Shown piece by piece: positions 1 through 10,532 of a stretch of 64,000 nt of DNA. The position numbers and the translations under genes were made by a program. Position 1 is the first letter of the stretch. Every line of letters starts with the position of its first letter. The notes under the pieces are model-generated. The model made no database searches and had not been told where the DNA came from. It saw only the letters and a list, made by a program, of their open reading frames with translations. The DNA lies in assembly GCF_001640025.1 (NCBI RefSeq), contig NC_031674.1, positions 248,001 through 312,000 of the forward strand. Reading direction: 5' to 3'. Source of the DNA: Sugiyamaella lignohabitans. Lineage: Eukaryota > Ascomycota > Dipodascomycetes > Dipodascales > Trichomonascaceae.

Positions 1-621
1 CAAAAGTTGTCGCGAGATGTGCACTGTTACCCACCAAACTCTATCGGTGGGAGAGGGTGTTTTTTTTTTCCACTCACGAACCTCGTTTTAACCGTGCATC
101 GGAGCCGTAGCTAACGAGAGCCATACGGGACCGATCGCTTGGCCGTCTGACAGGGGACTAGTTTCGCAAACATACTAGCTCATTAACTAGCCGTCAAAGC
201 CGTCAAATCTTGCATTTCCTTTCCAACCGATATTTACCTTTTGGGGTGCTATTTTTATCCCTTCGAACTATTATTATCCACATGCTTGGGATTGTGGAAA
301 TTATAATTGTAATTTTATACAGTATCAGGACAGAGTCTTTCGGAGAAATGAGAGCAAACAAGCGGGGGCCTGCTGTAAAATTAGATCATTTGATCGTCAT
401 TAGATTGTGGATAATGCTGTTACATGGGTTGTTCCGACTGTCGATCGATGTAGCAGGGATCTGATTTGAAACATATTCTGACAGTAGCAGCTTCGAGTGG
501 AGCACGAGGCAGTCAGCAGCAGTCGCCAGCGGCAGTTGTAAGGAGCCGTCGCAAGCAGCTGTCAGCCATTGGATCACGGGCATCGGAAGGAGCAGCAGCA
601 CAAGTGCAGGCTCTCGAGGCG

Positions 622-722
622 TGCTGGAAGGGTACTGGAGGGGTACTTGATGGGGCGCTAGAGGGGCACCAGAGGGGCACTAGAGGGAAACTGGAGGGGC
701 ACTAGAGGGGAACTGGAGGGGC
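622..722. repeat. G-rich minisatellite
   Basis: A degenerate tandem array of roughly 12-15 bp units built on GAGGGGCACTAGA and CTGGAGGGG. At least six units are visible by eye, followed by a GCAGCAGCAG run. Confidence 0.7.
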
Positions 723-1623
723 AGCAGCAGAAGCAGCATCAGAAGCACATGTATCAGAGGGGGTAGCGGCAGGAGGAGACCCAACAGCGCATCCATGTCA
801 GGGCTGAAACAGGATCAGAACAAACACTGCGGTATCAGATCGGCCGAAGGTTCTCATTGACCAGGTTTCGTGCGTGTTTGCATGGAAGGGCACTGATCAT
901 GATCGAAAGGGTGTGTGTCTGGGACAAACAGACGGCTGTAGATATTATGTCATTGGATGGACTGGGTTTCCGGCATGCGACTGCTACTCCGTTGACTTCT
1001 AGATAACGTTTAGAGAAAAAAACAGAGCCAGTTACACCCGATTGAAAATTACCACAAAATAATAAAGTCTAGCAGTTATATCCCGATCCATTGTTCTCAC
1101 TAGTTTAACTATACTAGACGCTAGACTAACAGTCGTACTGGCTCCTTTCCTGTTTCTGACCCAAGCCTTGACCAGCATTAATATAATCCCAATCCAATCC
1201 TATTAGGCCTGCCGCATCGAGGACTAATTAACTCTAATTGCAATACTGGTTAGGCAGGTGGGGTCCGCATAATAGGTAAATTAATTAAATTAGTCCTGGG
1301 GATTTGATTGGTAGTGTAAACCTCTCCTAGCTTCTGGTATAAAATAGAGGGCCAACTAAAAAATAAAAAAATAAAAAATAAAAAAATCAAATGAGACGAT
1401 GGCGGAAGTCAAATAGCGCCCTGCTCATATATGGCCTCATATGCGTAATATTCACAGGGCCAGACAAACGTTAATTGAAACAGAATCTCGCACAGGCATG
1501 TTTGTTGTAGAGACAGCTCTATTCAAATCCTATTGAGCCTGGATATGTACTCTGTATTTATGGATATACACTTTCCGCCATCCGCGTAGTAGCATAATCA
1601 GTCGCAGCTAGTTATGTCGGACG

Positions 1624-1683
1624 GCCTCCGGCGGCTGGGGCGCTGCCCCAGACCCCGTTCTGCTCGCTCCGCGAGCGTCTGGG
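1624..1683 (+). repeat. GC-rich foldback arm, solo, TTCG/GCGAGC subtype
   Basis: Matches the family core CCTCCGGCGGCTGGGGC, then the palindrome CTGGGGCGCTGCCCCAG, then a GCTCGC..GCGAGC hairpin. There is no inverted partner nearby. Confidence 0.85.
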
Positions 1684-2854
1684 AACGTTTTAGTTCAGGC
1701 GAAGAGGGGTATAGGGTGAGCAGATGAAGAAGGGTTGTCAGAGTCGGGAACCCATAATCATAATCCAGCTGATGAAAAATTCGAATAATAACATTCAGAG
1801 TTCAGCCTCAAAGCTCGGCGTTCGGCGTTCGGCGGTCTCCGTTCAGAGTCCACAATTCATCTACCGGCATCTCATAACAATCCAACATTATCAACCTGCA
1901 TCAGTATCAATCCCGATCCATAATTTACAATACAAAACTAGATTCAAGACTATATGGCTTGGCTTGGAACTAACTTCAAGCATCATTTCCCGCCTACACT
2001 CTAATTACACCCGTTTATACGCCCATACCCGACCGCCTTGTCCGTATACACCCACCAAACTGAAACCTTTTTCGATATAGTTTAAAGTTTAATAGTACAC
2101 TAAAAAAGTCCAATTAATAACCTCCTTAACTTAAAATATCAAATGTCCCAACGTATGTTGGCGATGCCATAATGCCTTCTATACCGTATTATACTGATAA
2201 TCTTATGCATCCATGCACATGTACGTTACCTGGGTTGTTTGGCGCCACCCGGCATGGGTATGCCCACTGCGGTTGGTTGAAACGTCGTACATTTAACCTA
2301 ACTGGGCTATCACCCCCTCTCTCTCCCTTGCAATGTGATGGTGCGTGTTGCATAACATACACCCACTTTTAGCCCCTTAAACCTAGCTACCTTAATCTGT
2401 GTCCTGGTGCTGCTGTGCCGCTGCCGCTGCTGTTACTGCCACTGACGCCGCCGCCTCTAAACGAACGCATAAATCCTATAAATAGGTTGGTTAATTCCAC
2501 CCCTTGATCTTTCCACTTTCCAATTTTGTCTTTGACTGCTAGTTTATATAAAGGGAATACTGGTTATTTCGTTTGCTATTCACTTGGTATTTTCAGTCTA
2601 AATTACTTGATATCCAAGTTTGTTTTTTATTCCGCTTGTTAGGTTTTTTTTTCCTCGTTGAATTGCCGTCCACTTAGTGTGTTGTGTGTTCTTCACTCTT
2701 CCATAACCGACATCGTACCATAATCGTCTATAAAGGGGAGCCTAGCAACTATAAAAAAAAAGTCTTTTGTCTCGAGATTTTTGTCTTCTTCTTCATTCGA
2801 TAGGTCTTTTTATTTGTTTTGTTTGTGTTGTTTGATTTTTAATCTTGTTCAAAA

Positions 2855-4218
2855 ATGGTTGTTGTTAAATCGGAGCCAAAAGATTTGTATTTGTTCTCGG
2901 ATGAGTCTCTCCAATATGGGGATGATACGTTGATTGATGACAAGGATGCTTTGAATGACGATGAAGATAATATGAATGAGACGGATGAACTCCAAGATCA
3001 AGATTGTTCGTTGTCTGACCGTCAGATGAGCGAAGAGCATGACTTGGACGATTCGGATATGGTTACCACCGAGAGTATTGATGCCGCAACTGGTTTGACC
3101 ATCACTACTACTGTTGGTTCTGGTGCTAATAAGCGCAAGGAAGTCATGACTTTGCCCCTCCCCCCTGGTTCGCTTCCTCCTCGTAAGCGTGCTAAGACCA
3201 AGGACGAGAAGGAACAACGTCGTATTGAACGTATTATGAGAAACAGACAGGCGGCACATGCGTCTCGTGAAAAGAAGCGAAAACATGTTGAAGAACTTGA
3301 AAAGAAGTGTGTTGTTTTGACTAGTGAGAATGAACAACTTCAACAAAACATGCGTCAAATGAAGGAATCCCAAGTACAAATGTTGGAGCAACATTATCTG
3401 TTGATGGCCAAGGTCCAGCAACTTCAAAATGTTCTCAAGACTGCCAAGACTACTGGCGATTTGAGTGTATTGGATAGTGCCGACTTCACTGTTAGTCTTC
3501 CTTCGATGCCAACTGCTACTTTACTTAGCCAAGGCTCTTCGGATATGGTCTCACCTGTTAGTACTTCTACCACTACCACTGGCACCAGTACACCAGGTAC
3601 TTCGGTTGATGATTCTAGTGAGAGAGATAAACTGCACACCAAAGCCAGTAGATCCTCGTCTCCATTATCATCATCGTCATCATCATCAACAATGTTACTG
3701 AGTTCAACAGTAAAGGAAGAAGAATGTACCTCACCAGAAGCATTGCTTTTGAGTAATGTCATCACGACAGCTCCTAGCTTGTCCAACTCCCCACTTCAAT
3801 CTGATAATCTCGATTTCGACGACTCATCAAATGAATCAACAATCTCGACCCCTCCGTCTCACAATACCTATATCAAACAAGAATTGTTCGAGGACGACAA
3901 AGACTCCTACAACTTTGAAAACTCCAACCAGGCGCATCATCCAGCAGCGGTGATGTGTGACCAGCAGCGTCTTCGGTTGACGAAGTTTTCTCCTCTGTCG
4001 GAGTCTCTTCCTCAGTCAATAACGGTTTGAATTCATCCCTTCCTAGAAAAGTCAACTTCCAACGTGATTCGTTTATTATTTCACTGGATGATGTCTTGGA
4101 GGATGGTATTTGTGGTGACTTCACTCTATTCAACGACCGAACCGGCACTAACAATGCCGATGAAGTTGGCTCTTATGAACCACTGGTGTCGAATTTGTAT
4201 GCTGGAATAACCTTGTAA
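2855..4218 (+). CDS. HAC1: HAC1-type bZIP transcription factor of the unfolded protein response
   Basis: This nuclear basic-leucine-zipper factor activates ER chaperone and secretion genes when Ire1 splices its mRNA. The N-terminus is acidic. A basic region with NRQAAHASREKKR lies at residues 130-142, followed by a leucine-zipper coiled coil to about 190, then Ser/Thr-rich sequence. The continuous frame from the ATG stops at 4030 (391 aa). Removing 20 nt (3945-3964) shifts the frame and extends the protein to the TAA at 4216-4218, giving 447 aa, so the last 83 residues exist only in the spliced form. The acidic/hydrophobic tail (DDVLEDG region) looks like an activation domain. Short unconventional HAC1 introns of about 20 nt are known from filamentous fungi and some yeasts. 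Identity rests on the bZIP plus the intron; confidence is high. Confidence 0.93.
3945..3964 (+). other. HAC1 unconventional (Ire1-type) intron, 20 nt
   Basis: The nine-base direct repeat CCAGCAGCG at 3941-3949 and 3961-3969 marks both ends. Each copy sits as a seven-base CAGCAGC loop that fits the Ire1 rule CNG|CNGN. The first loop (3942-3948) closes on a 7-bp stem, 3935-3941 with 3949-3955, including one U-G pair. The second loop (3962-3968) closes on GAC/GTC (3959-3961 with 3969-3971). Cutting after G3944 and G3964 removes 20 nt. There is no GT-AG spliceosomal signal. Confidence 0.88.
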
Positions 4219-4697
4219 GGAACGACTTAAAGAAGAAAAAACGGTTTTAATTTGGTTAAAAAGACTTTCACTCGGCGAGAAGAGTACCTATTAGATCATC
4301 AAGTTTGAAATGCGATTTGGAGTTCAGTTGTTTAGGCGCCTGCCCCCGTGCCCTGTGCGACTCCTCTGAAGTCCAACGAGCTTTTGACTGTTGAATCTGG
4401 TGTGTGGAAAACAAGTTGGTTGGTGATCAAGTCTACAATTGCCGTTTACAATTTTTTTTGGAGGTTTCCTCTTGGTGTTCCACGTGCAAGTTGCACATAG
4501 TAACATGGGTGTCAATTTCTCTATTTATTTATGAGAAATGAGTGTTTAGGGCGTGGATTGTTAAAATCCATGACTGGTGTTTTTGTTTATTGATTTCAAA
4601 AAAAGTTTATGTTGGGAGTAGGATAAAGGACTAAGTGTATTTATTAATGATTGAGAATGTATAAAATAAAATATTATCTCTTTTCAACAGTCCCTTG

Positions 4698-4975
4698 TGC
4701 CTCCGGCGGCTGGGGCTCTGTCCCAGACTCCGCTGCTCGTCTCGCTTCGCTTGAGTCGGATTACACGAATGTCCTTGACTGCCTCCGGCGGCAGGGGCTC
4801 TGCCCCAGACCCCGTTGCTCCTCTCGCTTCGCTCGAGTCGTTTTCGCGGGGAGACTGCTTGCTTCACGAAAGAACGACTGTGAAGTCCAAGATCGGTCCG
4901 ACAGGCCCGACGCAACGACTCGAGCCGAGAGAGAAGAGCAGCGGGGCCTGGGCGGAGCCCCAACCGCCAGAGGCA
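4698..4975. repeat. GC-rich foldback locus: two forward arms and one inverted arm
   Basis: Forward arms lie at 4698-4758 and 4780-4840; an inverted, more diverged arm lies at 4916-4975. The second and third arms form an inverted pair around a 75-bp spacer. The first arm carries substitutions in the CTGGGGC stem (TCCCAGACTCC), so it looks older. It lies about 480 bp 3' of HAC1. Confidence 0.88.
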
Positions 4976-5974
4976 GTCAGGGAAGCTCGGTCGTTTGTGG
5001 CCGTACCGCCTCGTCCCGCACTCGCCTCCGAACCAACCGTCCGAGTGCTCTATTAACCTTAATCGAATAACCTTAATTATATTATTTTCTAACAACAGCT
5101 CTAACCATTATCAGATACCAGTGATCGCCAGGGCCACCCAGTAAAATGATTGAAATGCGAAATACATTGTTGAAGGGCCTGCTAGGTCTGGGGCTGCTTG
5201 CCGCGTAGATAACGTGTACGGGTGTGTTCAGGGTCTGCTCCAAACAGTTGGCCAGATCAAGAGAAGCTCATAAGTCGCAAAATGGAATGCTTTTCTTCGC
5301 CTCACATTTTGTGGACTGTTTAGAAGAGGTACCAGACGTCTCCAGGCCCCCCGCCGCCAGATCGCATGGATCGACGTTATCAAGGAGCCTTTCTGCAGGA
5401 AAACAATTAGATCATGCGTCATGCAACAAGTAATTTACCCATTTTTGGCCAAGCGCAACACGAAATGTGAAACGCGTGGGCCATAAATTGAATGGCTGGT
5501 TATTTTCGACGACGGAAAAAACCAGGGCCCCTAACATGCTCTATGTTGAGGGAAAGTGGGGACTCCCTGCCTACGAGACATGTTTTCGAGGCACAACCTG
5601 ACATTTCCGTAACTGCTTAAAGTGGGTTCTAGCACAGATTAGGCGGCAATTGCACATATGGAGACATGGATTGAGTATAGGCAAGTCTTGGAAGTGGGGA
5701 AGTGAGTTGGTCCTAACCTTGTTTGTGTTTTTCTAACATAAGAGAAATCTCCTGGAGTTATTGTTGGCGTTGATTAAACGGCATGGCGGGCATTGTCTAT
5801 TTTGTGACTCCCCCCACATGTGTGGACCCTTTGAAACCCTTGGGGGAACCGGGTATATGGCGAGAGCTGTAAAAAACGCGTCCAAACCCGGAATACATCG
5901 ATCGTGCAGATTACCGCTCCCAGCTATCACCTCACCACCTATCACGCGTGTGTGCTGGGAGACTTTCCTGCTGG

Positions 5975-6030
5975 TGATGGTAGTAGTGGTGGTGGTGGTG
6001 GTGGTGCGCTGCTGCTGCACCACCCAGCAG
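5975..6030. repeat. GGT/GCT triplet microsatellite
   Basis: A run of GGT triplets is followed by GCTGCTGCTG and CACCACC. The GGT and CACC parts can fold back on each other. Confidence 0.75.
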
Positions 6031-6619
6031 CCCGACCATGCAGATAAATCGTAATATATAAACTACAGGATTACCAGAAATTTATTTTTTTATGACTTTT
6101 ATTCGAAATTATTATTCTTGTGGCAGGTTCGATTCGATTATTAGTTATATTATTGTGAATTTGTCTTTCATTTTCTTAATTGGAACTTGATTAATTGACG
6201 TGATTTATATTATCTGGTATTTCAACAAGTTCAGTCTGTTTTTAGCGTACTGGGCTGATATTCGGTGTTTTCAAGCCTCATTGACACTCGCTTATCTGAG
6301 GTAGTTATATTCATTCTTGGTTCTGCAGGGGCAGATAAAAAGCTCGATTAGAGGAACTTTGCCTGATAGTGCGTTATGCTCACTGCATATTCATTGTGTT
6401 GCGTGGAGAATAAATACTTTGGCTAAGTGCTGCTATTTTTGACTCTTAACACTTGGGTGGAGATATTTTGTTATTATACCAATTACCATTACCTGACGCC
6501 TGTGGACAAGTTCAATATTGCACAATATTTGGTAATTACCAGTGTTTCTAATAAACTCAAGACATCTATATATTAGAGTTTAAGCGGTATTCATTGCCAG
6601 ATATTTATACAACTGGTTT

Positions 6620-6740
6620 TCAGTCAGTCGGTCAATCAACCGGTTAGTCAGTCAGTCAGCAAGTCAGTTGGCCAGCCAGTCACTCAATTAATTAGCTGGT
6701 TAGTTAGTCAGTCAGTCAGTCAGCAGTCAATCACTCAGTC
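6620..6740. repeat. GTCA-rich tandem repeat upstream of the 6820 gene
   Basis: Imperfect tandem copies of GTCA (GTCAGTCAGTCAGTCAG and variants such as GCCAGCCAGTCA) occupy the 200 bp before the start codon, probably in the promoter or 5' leader. Confidence 0.8.
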
Positions 6741-6819
6741 CTTTTCGACCAGTTTGGATAGCACTTGGTAGTGCTGAAAGCCATAGACATTTGTTTTTTG
6801 CATCTATTTCAGATTAACA

Positions 6820-8241
6820 ATGAGAGCTGCTGTCAATCTTCATATCAACATTACTGACGACATGAGAGGTGGAGTGGGTGGTGGTGGTGGTGGTATGCCA
6901 GGATACGCCATGACCCGAACTCCATCTAACTCAAGTGTCAACAGCACTTCATCAAACCCGCCTCCACTCACACCTATCAACCAGACAATTGGCACACCAA
7001 CAATCAACCGTCAATTCATGTTCCATAGACTGAACTCTGTGTCATCAATTGCAACTTCTGAAGATGATAGCGACGTCAATGCCAGATTAGACAACCCTCT
7101 CGACTCATTTTTGGATTGGCCCAGTCAAGATGATGACCTGTTAATGAACATCTATCAGGCTTATATTGACAATCCTACTACGGCGCCATTTGCTGGAAAG
7201 ATTCCTCCTTCTGGAGTTGTCCATCAAGTCGCTAAAACAACATTGCATGAAGCCAAAAAGAAGAGCCGTCCTTTTCTTCATAGCATGCTTGCAGTGAGAA
7301 AACGGTTACTTCTACTTTGTGAACGTAATTCTGCACCTACGCAAATCTATACTAGAGCATCATCGACCAGTTCACTCTCTTCTAATTCTAGCTTTAATTT
7401 TTCAAACGCCCCAGCAATCACTCCCGGTACCATTCCTCCTAACCGTTTCTTTCGTCAGTTGTCTTTTGGTAGCAATGGCTCACCAGAGTCTCCAGTTATG
7501 ACACCACTTGCCAATCGCATCAAACGACCGTGCACCGGGTTTGCTAATGGAACATCACCAGGCGAAGCTCATGCCATTACTACCAATGATGGTGTGTCTT
7601 TGTCAGCCTTTATGTTAGGTCATCCGGATGACTACGACGAGGAAATGGCTTTTGCTGATGAATCGCCATTAGGAACTTCACTTCTTCCACCACCTCCAAC
7701 TTTCAGAATTCCCGAGTATGAAAATAGCAATAACAACAACAGTAACAACAATGCAGGTCCTCAAAGCCCTATAGACATACAACCATCACCATTTGATAGA
7801 AAGACACGACAGGGAAGCACCAGCAGCCGAGGAAGCCCCAAGCTTGGAAGCCAATCGCAAAATGTTCCACCTCAACAGCCCAATGCTTACAGTTCGCAGA
7901 CTCAACAGAACATTGCCAACTGGCTTCTTAACACCCCGAATCATCATGGCCAAGCCACGACGTCTGGCCTAGGTATGCCGCTCACCCCAGCACCCTCGCC
8001 GCTGAACATCAAGAACGCCCACCGAGCCAGTGTCGGGACCAGTGCTCAAGCTAATCCAGACGATTTCGATTTTGGTTTGGATTCGCCATTCAAAGAAATG
8101 ACCGTCACTCCAACCCGCCCCCACCAACAGTCCCCCGGCTCTCAACCATCCACCCCCGTTGAGGATCCATATCCCAACTACACTGCCCAGAGAAAGCGTG
8201 AGAGTTTGCGCATGAAACGAGGAATGAAAGCGCCCATCTAA
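6820..8241 (+). CDS. unrecognised Ser/Asn/Pro-rich protein, 473 aa
   Basis: I do not recognise the family. Most of the protein is disordered: a glycine run at about 17-25, Ser/Thr/Asn/Pro-rich stretches, a poly-proline patch and an Asn run at about 300-312. One block looks folded, about residues 88-170, beginning DNPLDSFLDWPSQDDDLL and ending in a basic helical part (AVRKRLLLLCERN). Many SP and TP sites suggest phosphorylation. The C-terminus is basic (QRKRESLRMKRGMKAPI), which could bind nucleic acid or serve as nuclear import signal; that is inference. The ATG follows a pyrimidine tract and CAG at 6809-6812, so a leader intron is possible. Codon use and length support a real gene. It is followed by a paired GC-rich repeat. 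Confidence 0.8.
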   Translation: MRAAVNLHINITDDMRGGVGGGGGGMPGYAMTRTPSNSSVNSTSSNPPPLTPINQTIGTPTINRQFMFHRLNSVSSIATSEDDSDVNARLDNPLDSFLDWPSQDDDLLMNIYQAYIDNPTTAPFAGKIPPSGVVHQVAKTTLHEAKKKSRPFLHSMLAVRKRLLLLCERNSAPTQIYTRASSTSSLSSNSSFNFSNAPAITPGTIPPNRFFRQLSFGSNGSPESPVMTPLANRIKRPCTGFANGTSPGEAHAITTNDGVSLSAFMLGHPDDYDEEMAFADESPLGTSLLPPPPTFRIPEYENSNNNNSNNNAGPQSPIDIQPSPFDRKTRQGSTSSRGSPKLGSQSQNVPPQQPNAYSSQTQQNIANWLLNTPNHHGQATTSGLGMPLTPAPSPLNIKNAHRASVGTSAQANPDDFDFGLDSPFKEMTVTPTRPHQQSPGSQPSTPVEDPYPNYTAQRKRESLRMKRGMKAPI

Positions 8242-8744
8242 ACACTCCACAGCCACAGCCACCCCAACTATTTATTCTGTTTACTAGGTCTTCTATCGAT
8301 GCAGGCGTCTCTTGTAACAACAATAATATGATATTTATTTTTCTACATTTCTACACAAACTCGCCGTAGGGGGCGCTGCCTCCGGCGGCTGGGGCTCCGC
8401 CCCAGACCCCGTTGCTCCTCTCGCTTTGCTCGAGTCGTTTCGTGGGGGATCTCAGCGTGCGTGGGTCGAGTGGTCTTGCGGTGAACACGAACCCAACGAC
8501 TCGAGCAAAGCGAGAGGAGCAACGAGGTCTGGGGCGGAGCCCCAGCCGCCGGAGGCAGGCTCCCCCACCCATAAATCCCAGAATATAACCCCCTTCGGTC
8601 CAAATCCTCAGGAAGGTTCATGAACTTGCGCCGCACGTTCGCGCCGCACGATGTTTACTGTGTGGTTGAAAAATATACATATTTGGTGATATGGGCACAT
8701 CAGGTTCACGGTTCTAGGTCCAAGCGTATACATATATATTGGAA
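8242..8744. other. intergenic stretch between the 6820 gene and GLE2
   Basis: Apart from the paired GC-rich repeat at 8377-8557 it contains only AT-rich sequence and the GLE2 promoter, with TATA-like ACATATATATTGG directly before the start. Confidence 0.6.
8377..8557. repeat. GC-rich foldback element, complete inverted pair
   Basis: The forward arm 8377-8437 and inverted arm 8497-8557 are nearly perfect reverse complements of 61 bp each, around a 59-bp spacer. The left end begins TGCCTCCGGCGGC and the right end finishes GCCGCCGGAGGCA. Similarity weakly continues outside the arms. It lies 135 bp 3' of the stop at 8241. Confidence 0.92.
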
Positions 8745-9827
8745 ATGTCGGGGCTTTTCGCATCACGAAGCGTTGGAACTACATCCAATGGGCCAGCGCC
8801 AAGTTCAGAGTTGATGCTGCAAAATGATAGGACTCTGGCCAACCCGCCAGAGGACTCGATCTCGGATATGAGCTTCTCGTCACAGGCTGACTACCTGGCC
8901 GTGGCTTCATGGGACAAGAAGGTTCGCATCTATGAGGTGTCACCACAGGGAGACAGCCAGGGTAGAGCCATGTACGAACACCAGGCTCCAGTACTGACGG
9001 CTCAATGGTTTCAAGACGGCTCAAAAGTGGTGAGTGGAGGATGCGACAATGCAGTTCGCGCCCATGACCTTCAATCCAGTCAAACTATACAAATCGGACA
9101 GCACGATGCGCCTGTATCATCGGTGCGAGCTGTAGATGTCGGTAGCGGGTCGCCGGTAGTGGCGTCTGCGTCTTGGGACAAGACTTTACGATACTGGGAT
9201 TTACGTCAACAACAGGCCATCTCGACCATCCAACTGCCAGAACGGGCATACTCAATGGATTCACAAGGAAAACTGCTAGTAGTAGGAACCGCCGAGCGTC
9301 ATATTTGCGTTATAGATCTCTCGAATCCAGGACAGATATTCAAAAACACCCAGTCACCGCTCAAATGGCAAACCCGCGTGGTTGCATGTTATCCCAGCGG
9401 TAATGGGTACGCGGTCACGTCAATTGAGGGCCGTTGTGCCATCCAGTATGTGGACGATGCCGAGCAGGCCAAACTGGGCTTCTCATTCAAATGCCACCGT
9501 GACCAGGCCACGCCTCCTCGTAACGACAATCTCATTTACTCGGTGAACGGAGTGTCGTTCCACCCTGTGTACGGAACGTTCTGCACTGCTGGCTCAGATG
9601 GAACTGTCCATTTCTGGGACAAGGACTCGCGTTCGCGACTCAAGTTCTCTCGTCCCGTGGGAGGCACCATTTCTTCCACTGCATTCAATCGAAACGGCAC
9701 TCTATTTGCATATGCCGTTTCCTACGACTGGAGCAAAGGCTATCAATTCAACACCCCCAACTACCCCAACATGGTCAAGATCCATCCTACCAACGACAGT
9801 GAAACGAAGCAGAGGCCCAAAAAATAG
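8745..9827 (+). CDS. GLE2: Gle2/Rae1-type WD40 mRNA export factor
   Basis: This nuclear-pore-associated beta-propeller works with the Nup98-type GLEBS motif in mRNA export. The 360-residue protein is close to the usual 360-370 aa. Several WD repeats are visible (SFSSQADYLAVASWDKKVRIYEV near the start, then VVASASWDKTLRYWDLR and FCTAGSDGTVHFWDKD). The Gle2-specific C-terminal SYDWSKGYQFNTPNYPN is present near 330-347; it includes the YDWSKG motif typical of Gle2/Rae1. The start is the ATG at 8745, giving MSGLFASRS; the frame is open a little further upstream but without ATG. A paired GC-rich repeat follows 117 bp after the stop. Identification is firm. Confidence 0.95.
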   Translation: MSGLFASRSVGTTSNGPAPSSELMLQNDRTLANPPEDSISDMSFSSQADYLAVASWDKKVRIYEVSPQGDSQGRAMYEHQAPVLTAQWFQDGSKVVSGGCDNAVRAHDLQSSQTIQIGQHDAPVSSVRAVDVGSGSPVVASASWDKTLRYWDLRQQQAISTIQLPERAYSMDSQGKLLVVGTAERHICVIDLSNPGQIFKNTQSPLKWQTRVVACYPSGNGYAVTSIEGRCAIQYVDDAEQAKLGFSFKCHRDQATPPRNDNLIYSVNGVSFHPVYGTFCTAGSDGTVHFWDKDSRSRLKFSRPVGGTISSTAFNRNGTLFAYAVSYDWSKGYQFNTPNYPNMVKIHPTNDSETKQRPKK

Positions 9828-10532
9828 GCTCCTCCCAAACCGGCGTTATGTGCTGCTGTAATATATAGATCTACTCCCACGGTACACAGTGTCAGCTGTA
9901 TCCCAGTTATTTAAATAAACCCTCAATTTCTACGGCACGGTGCCTGCCTCCGGCGGCTGGGGCTCTGCCCCAGACCCCGTTGCTCTTGCTTCGCAAGAGA
10001 TTTCCTCGTTCGACAAAATAGACACCGTCGACGCCCAACTCGAGCGAAGAGAGAGGAGCCATGGGGTCTGGGGCAGAGCCCCAGCCGCCGGAGGCATGTG
10101 CCCAGTGCCGATAAATTATTTCATTACTACCCACTGCCGTACTACTATACTTTCTCCTGGAGACTCGGAACTAAATAGCCAAAACTTTAAGGTCAGATCC
10201 TACCGATGGTTCTTGGGTGAACGAAGAACATATGGAAGAGCAAAATCAAGCGCATAGTGAACAAGGATTGAATTGGCGCTCCTGGCCGTAGCGCTTATGT
10301 TGTCATGTGAAACGTAACGTGCACAGCCAGGGCATTCAGCGGTGGCATGCTATGTTGTTAATGAAGCAGTGAGACAAAAAAAAAATCAACTGAACAGGAC
10401 AACCTAGGTAAAGATGAGACGAAACGAGTAAAGCCAAAAAAAGACAAAAAAAAACAGATGCTGTGTATAAAATTGCAAAATAAAAACAAACATGAAAATG
10501 AGATCACCAAGTAACCAGTTACTACAGGCTAC
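9828..10532. other. intergenic stretch between GLE2 and IGO (convergent)
   Basis: It holds a GC-rich inverted pair (9945-10096) and an A-rich run near 10377-10460. I see no gene. Confidence 0.6.
9945..10096. repeat. GC-rich foldback element, inverted pair
   Basis: The forward arm 9945-9999 has the second hairpin CTCTTGCTTCGCAAGAG; the inverted arm 10037-10096 has the CTCGAG type. The shared CGGCAC just outside both arms extends the dyad. It lies 117 bp 3' of GLE2. Confidence 0.9.

Larger units (their letters stand above)
1..2854. other. non-coding stretch upstream of HAC1
   Basis: I see no convincing gene here. Open frames are short, of low complexity and lack family motifs. The stretch holds a G-rich minisatellite (622-722), one GC-rich repeat arm (1624-1683), A-rich runs near 1358-1390 and a T-rich leader before HAC1. 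TATA-like sequences lie near 2477 and 2728. The T-rich leader from about 2755 to 2854 has no ATG, so the HAC1 start is the first AUG of the likely transcript. Confidence 0.6.
4219..6819. other. non-coding stretch between HAC1 and the 6820 gene
   Basis: No gene is supported. It holds three GC-rich repeat arms (4698-4758, 4780-4840, 4916-4975), a GGT microsatellite (about 5983-6006) and a GTCA-rich tandem leader (6620-6740). Frames here are shadows of the repeat arms or of microsatellites. Confidence 0.6.

Noticed and set aside
2849..3427. 192-codon minus-strand frame opposite HAC1
   Set aside because: It is the shadow of the HAC1 coding frame; HAC1 has clear bZIP motifs.
4631..5095. Long Arg/Ala/Ser-rich frames over the repeats near 4.7-5.1 kb (and similar frames at 8.4, 10.0, 14.1, 47.8, 48.7 and 50.1 kb)
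   Set aside because: They are translations of the GC-rich foldback arms; the same peptide motifs (RAPAAGG, PPAAGAL) recur at each arm in several frames.
6121..6145. GGTTCGATTCG resembling a tRNA B box
   Set aside because: No A box, acceptor stem or T stem could be found around it.
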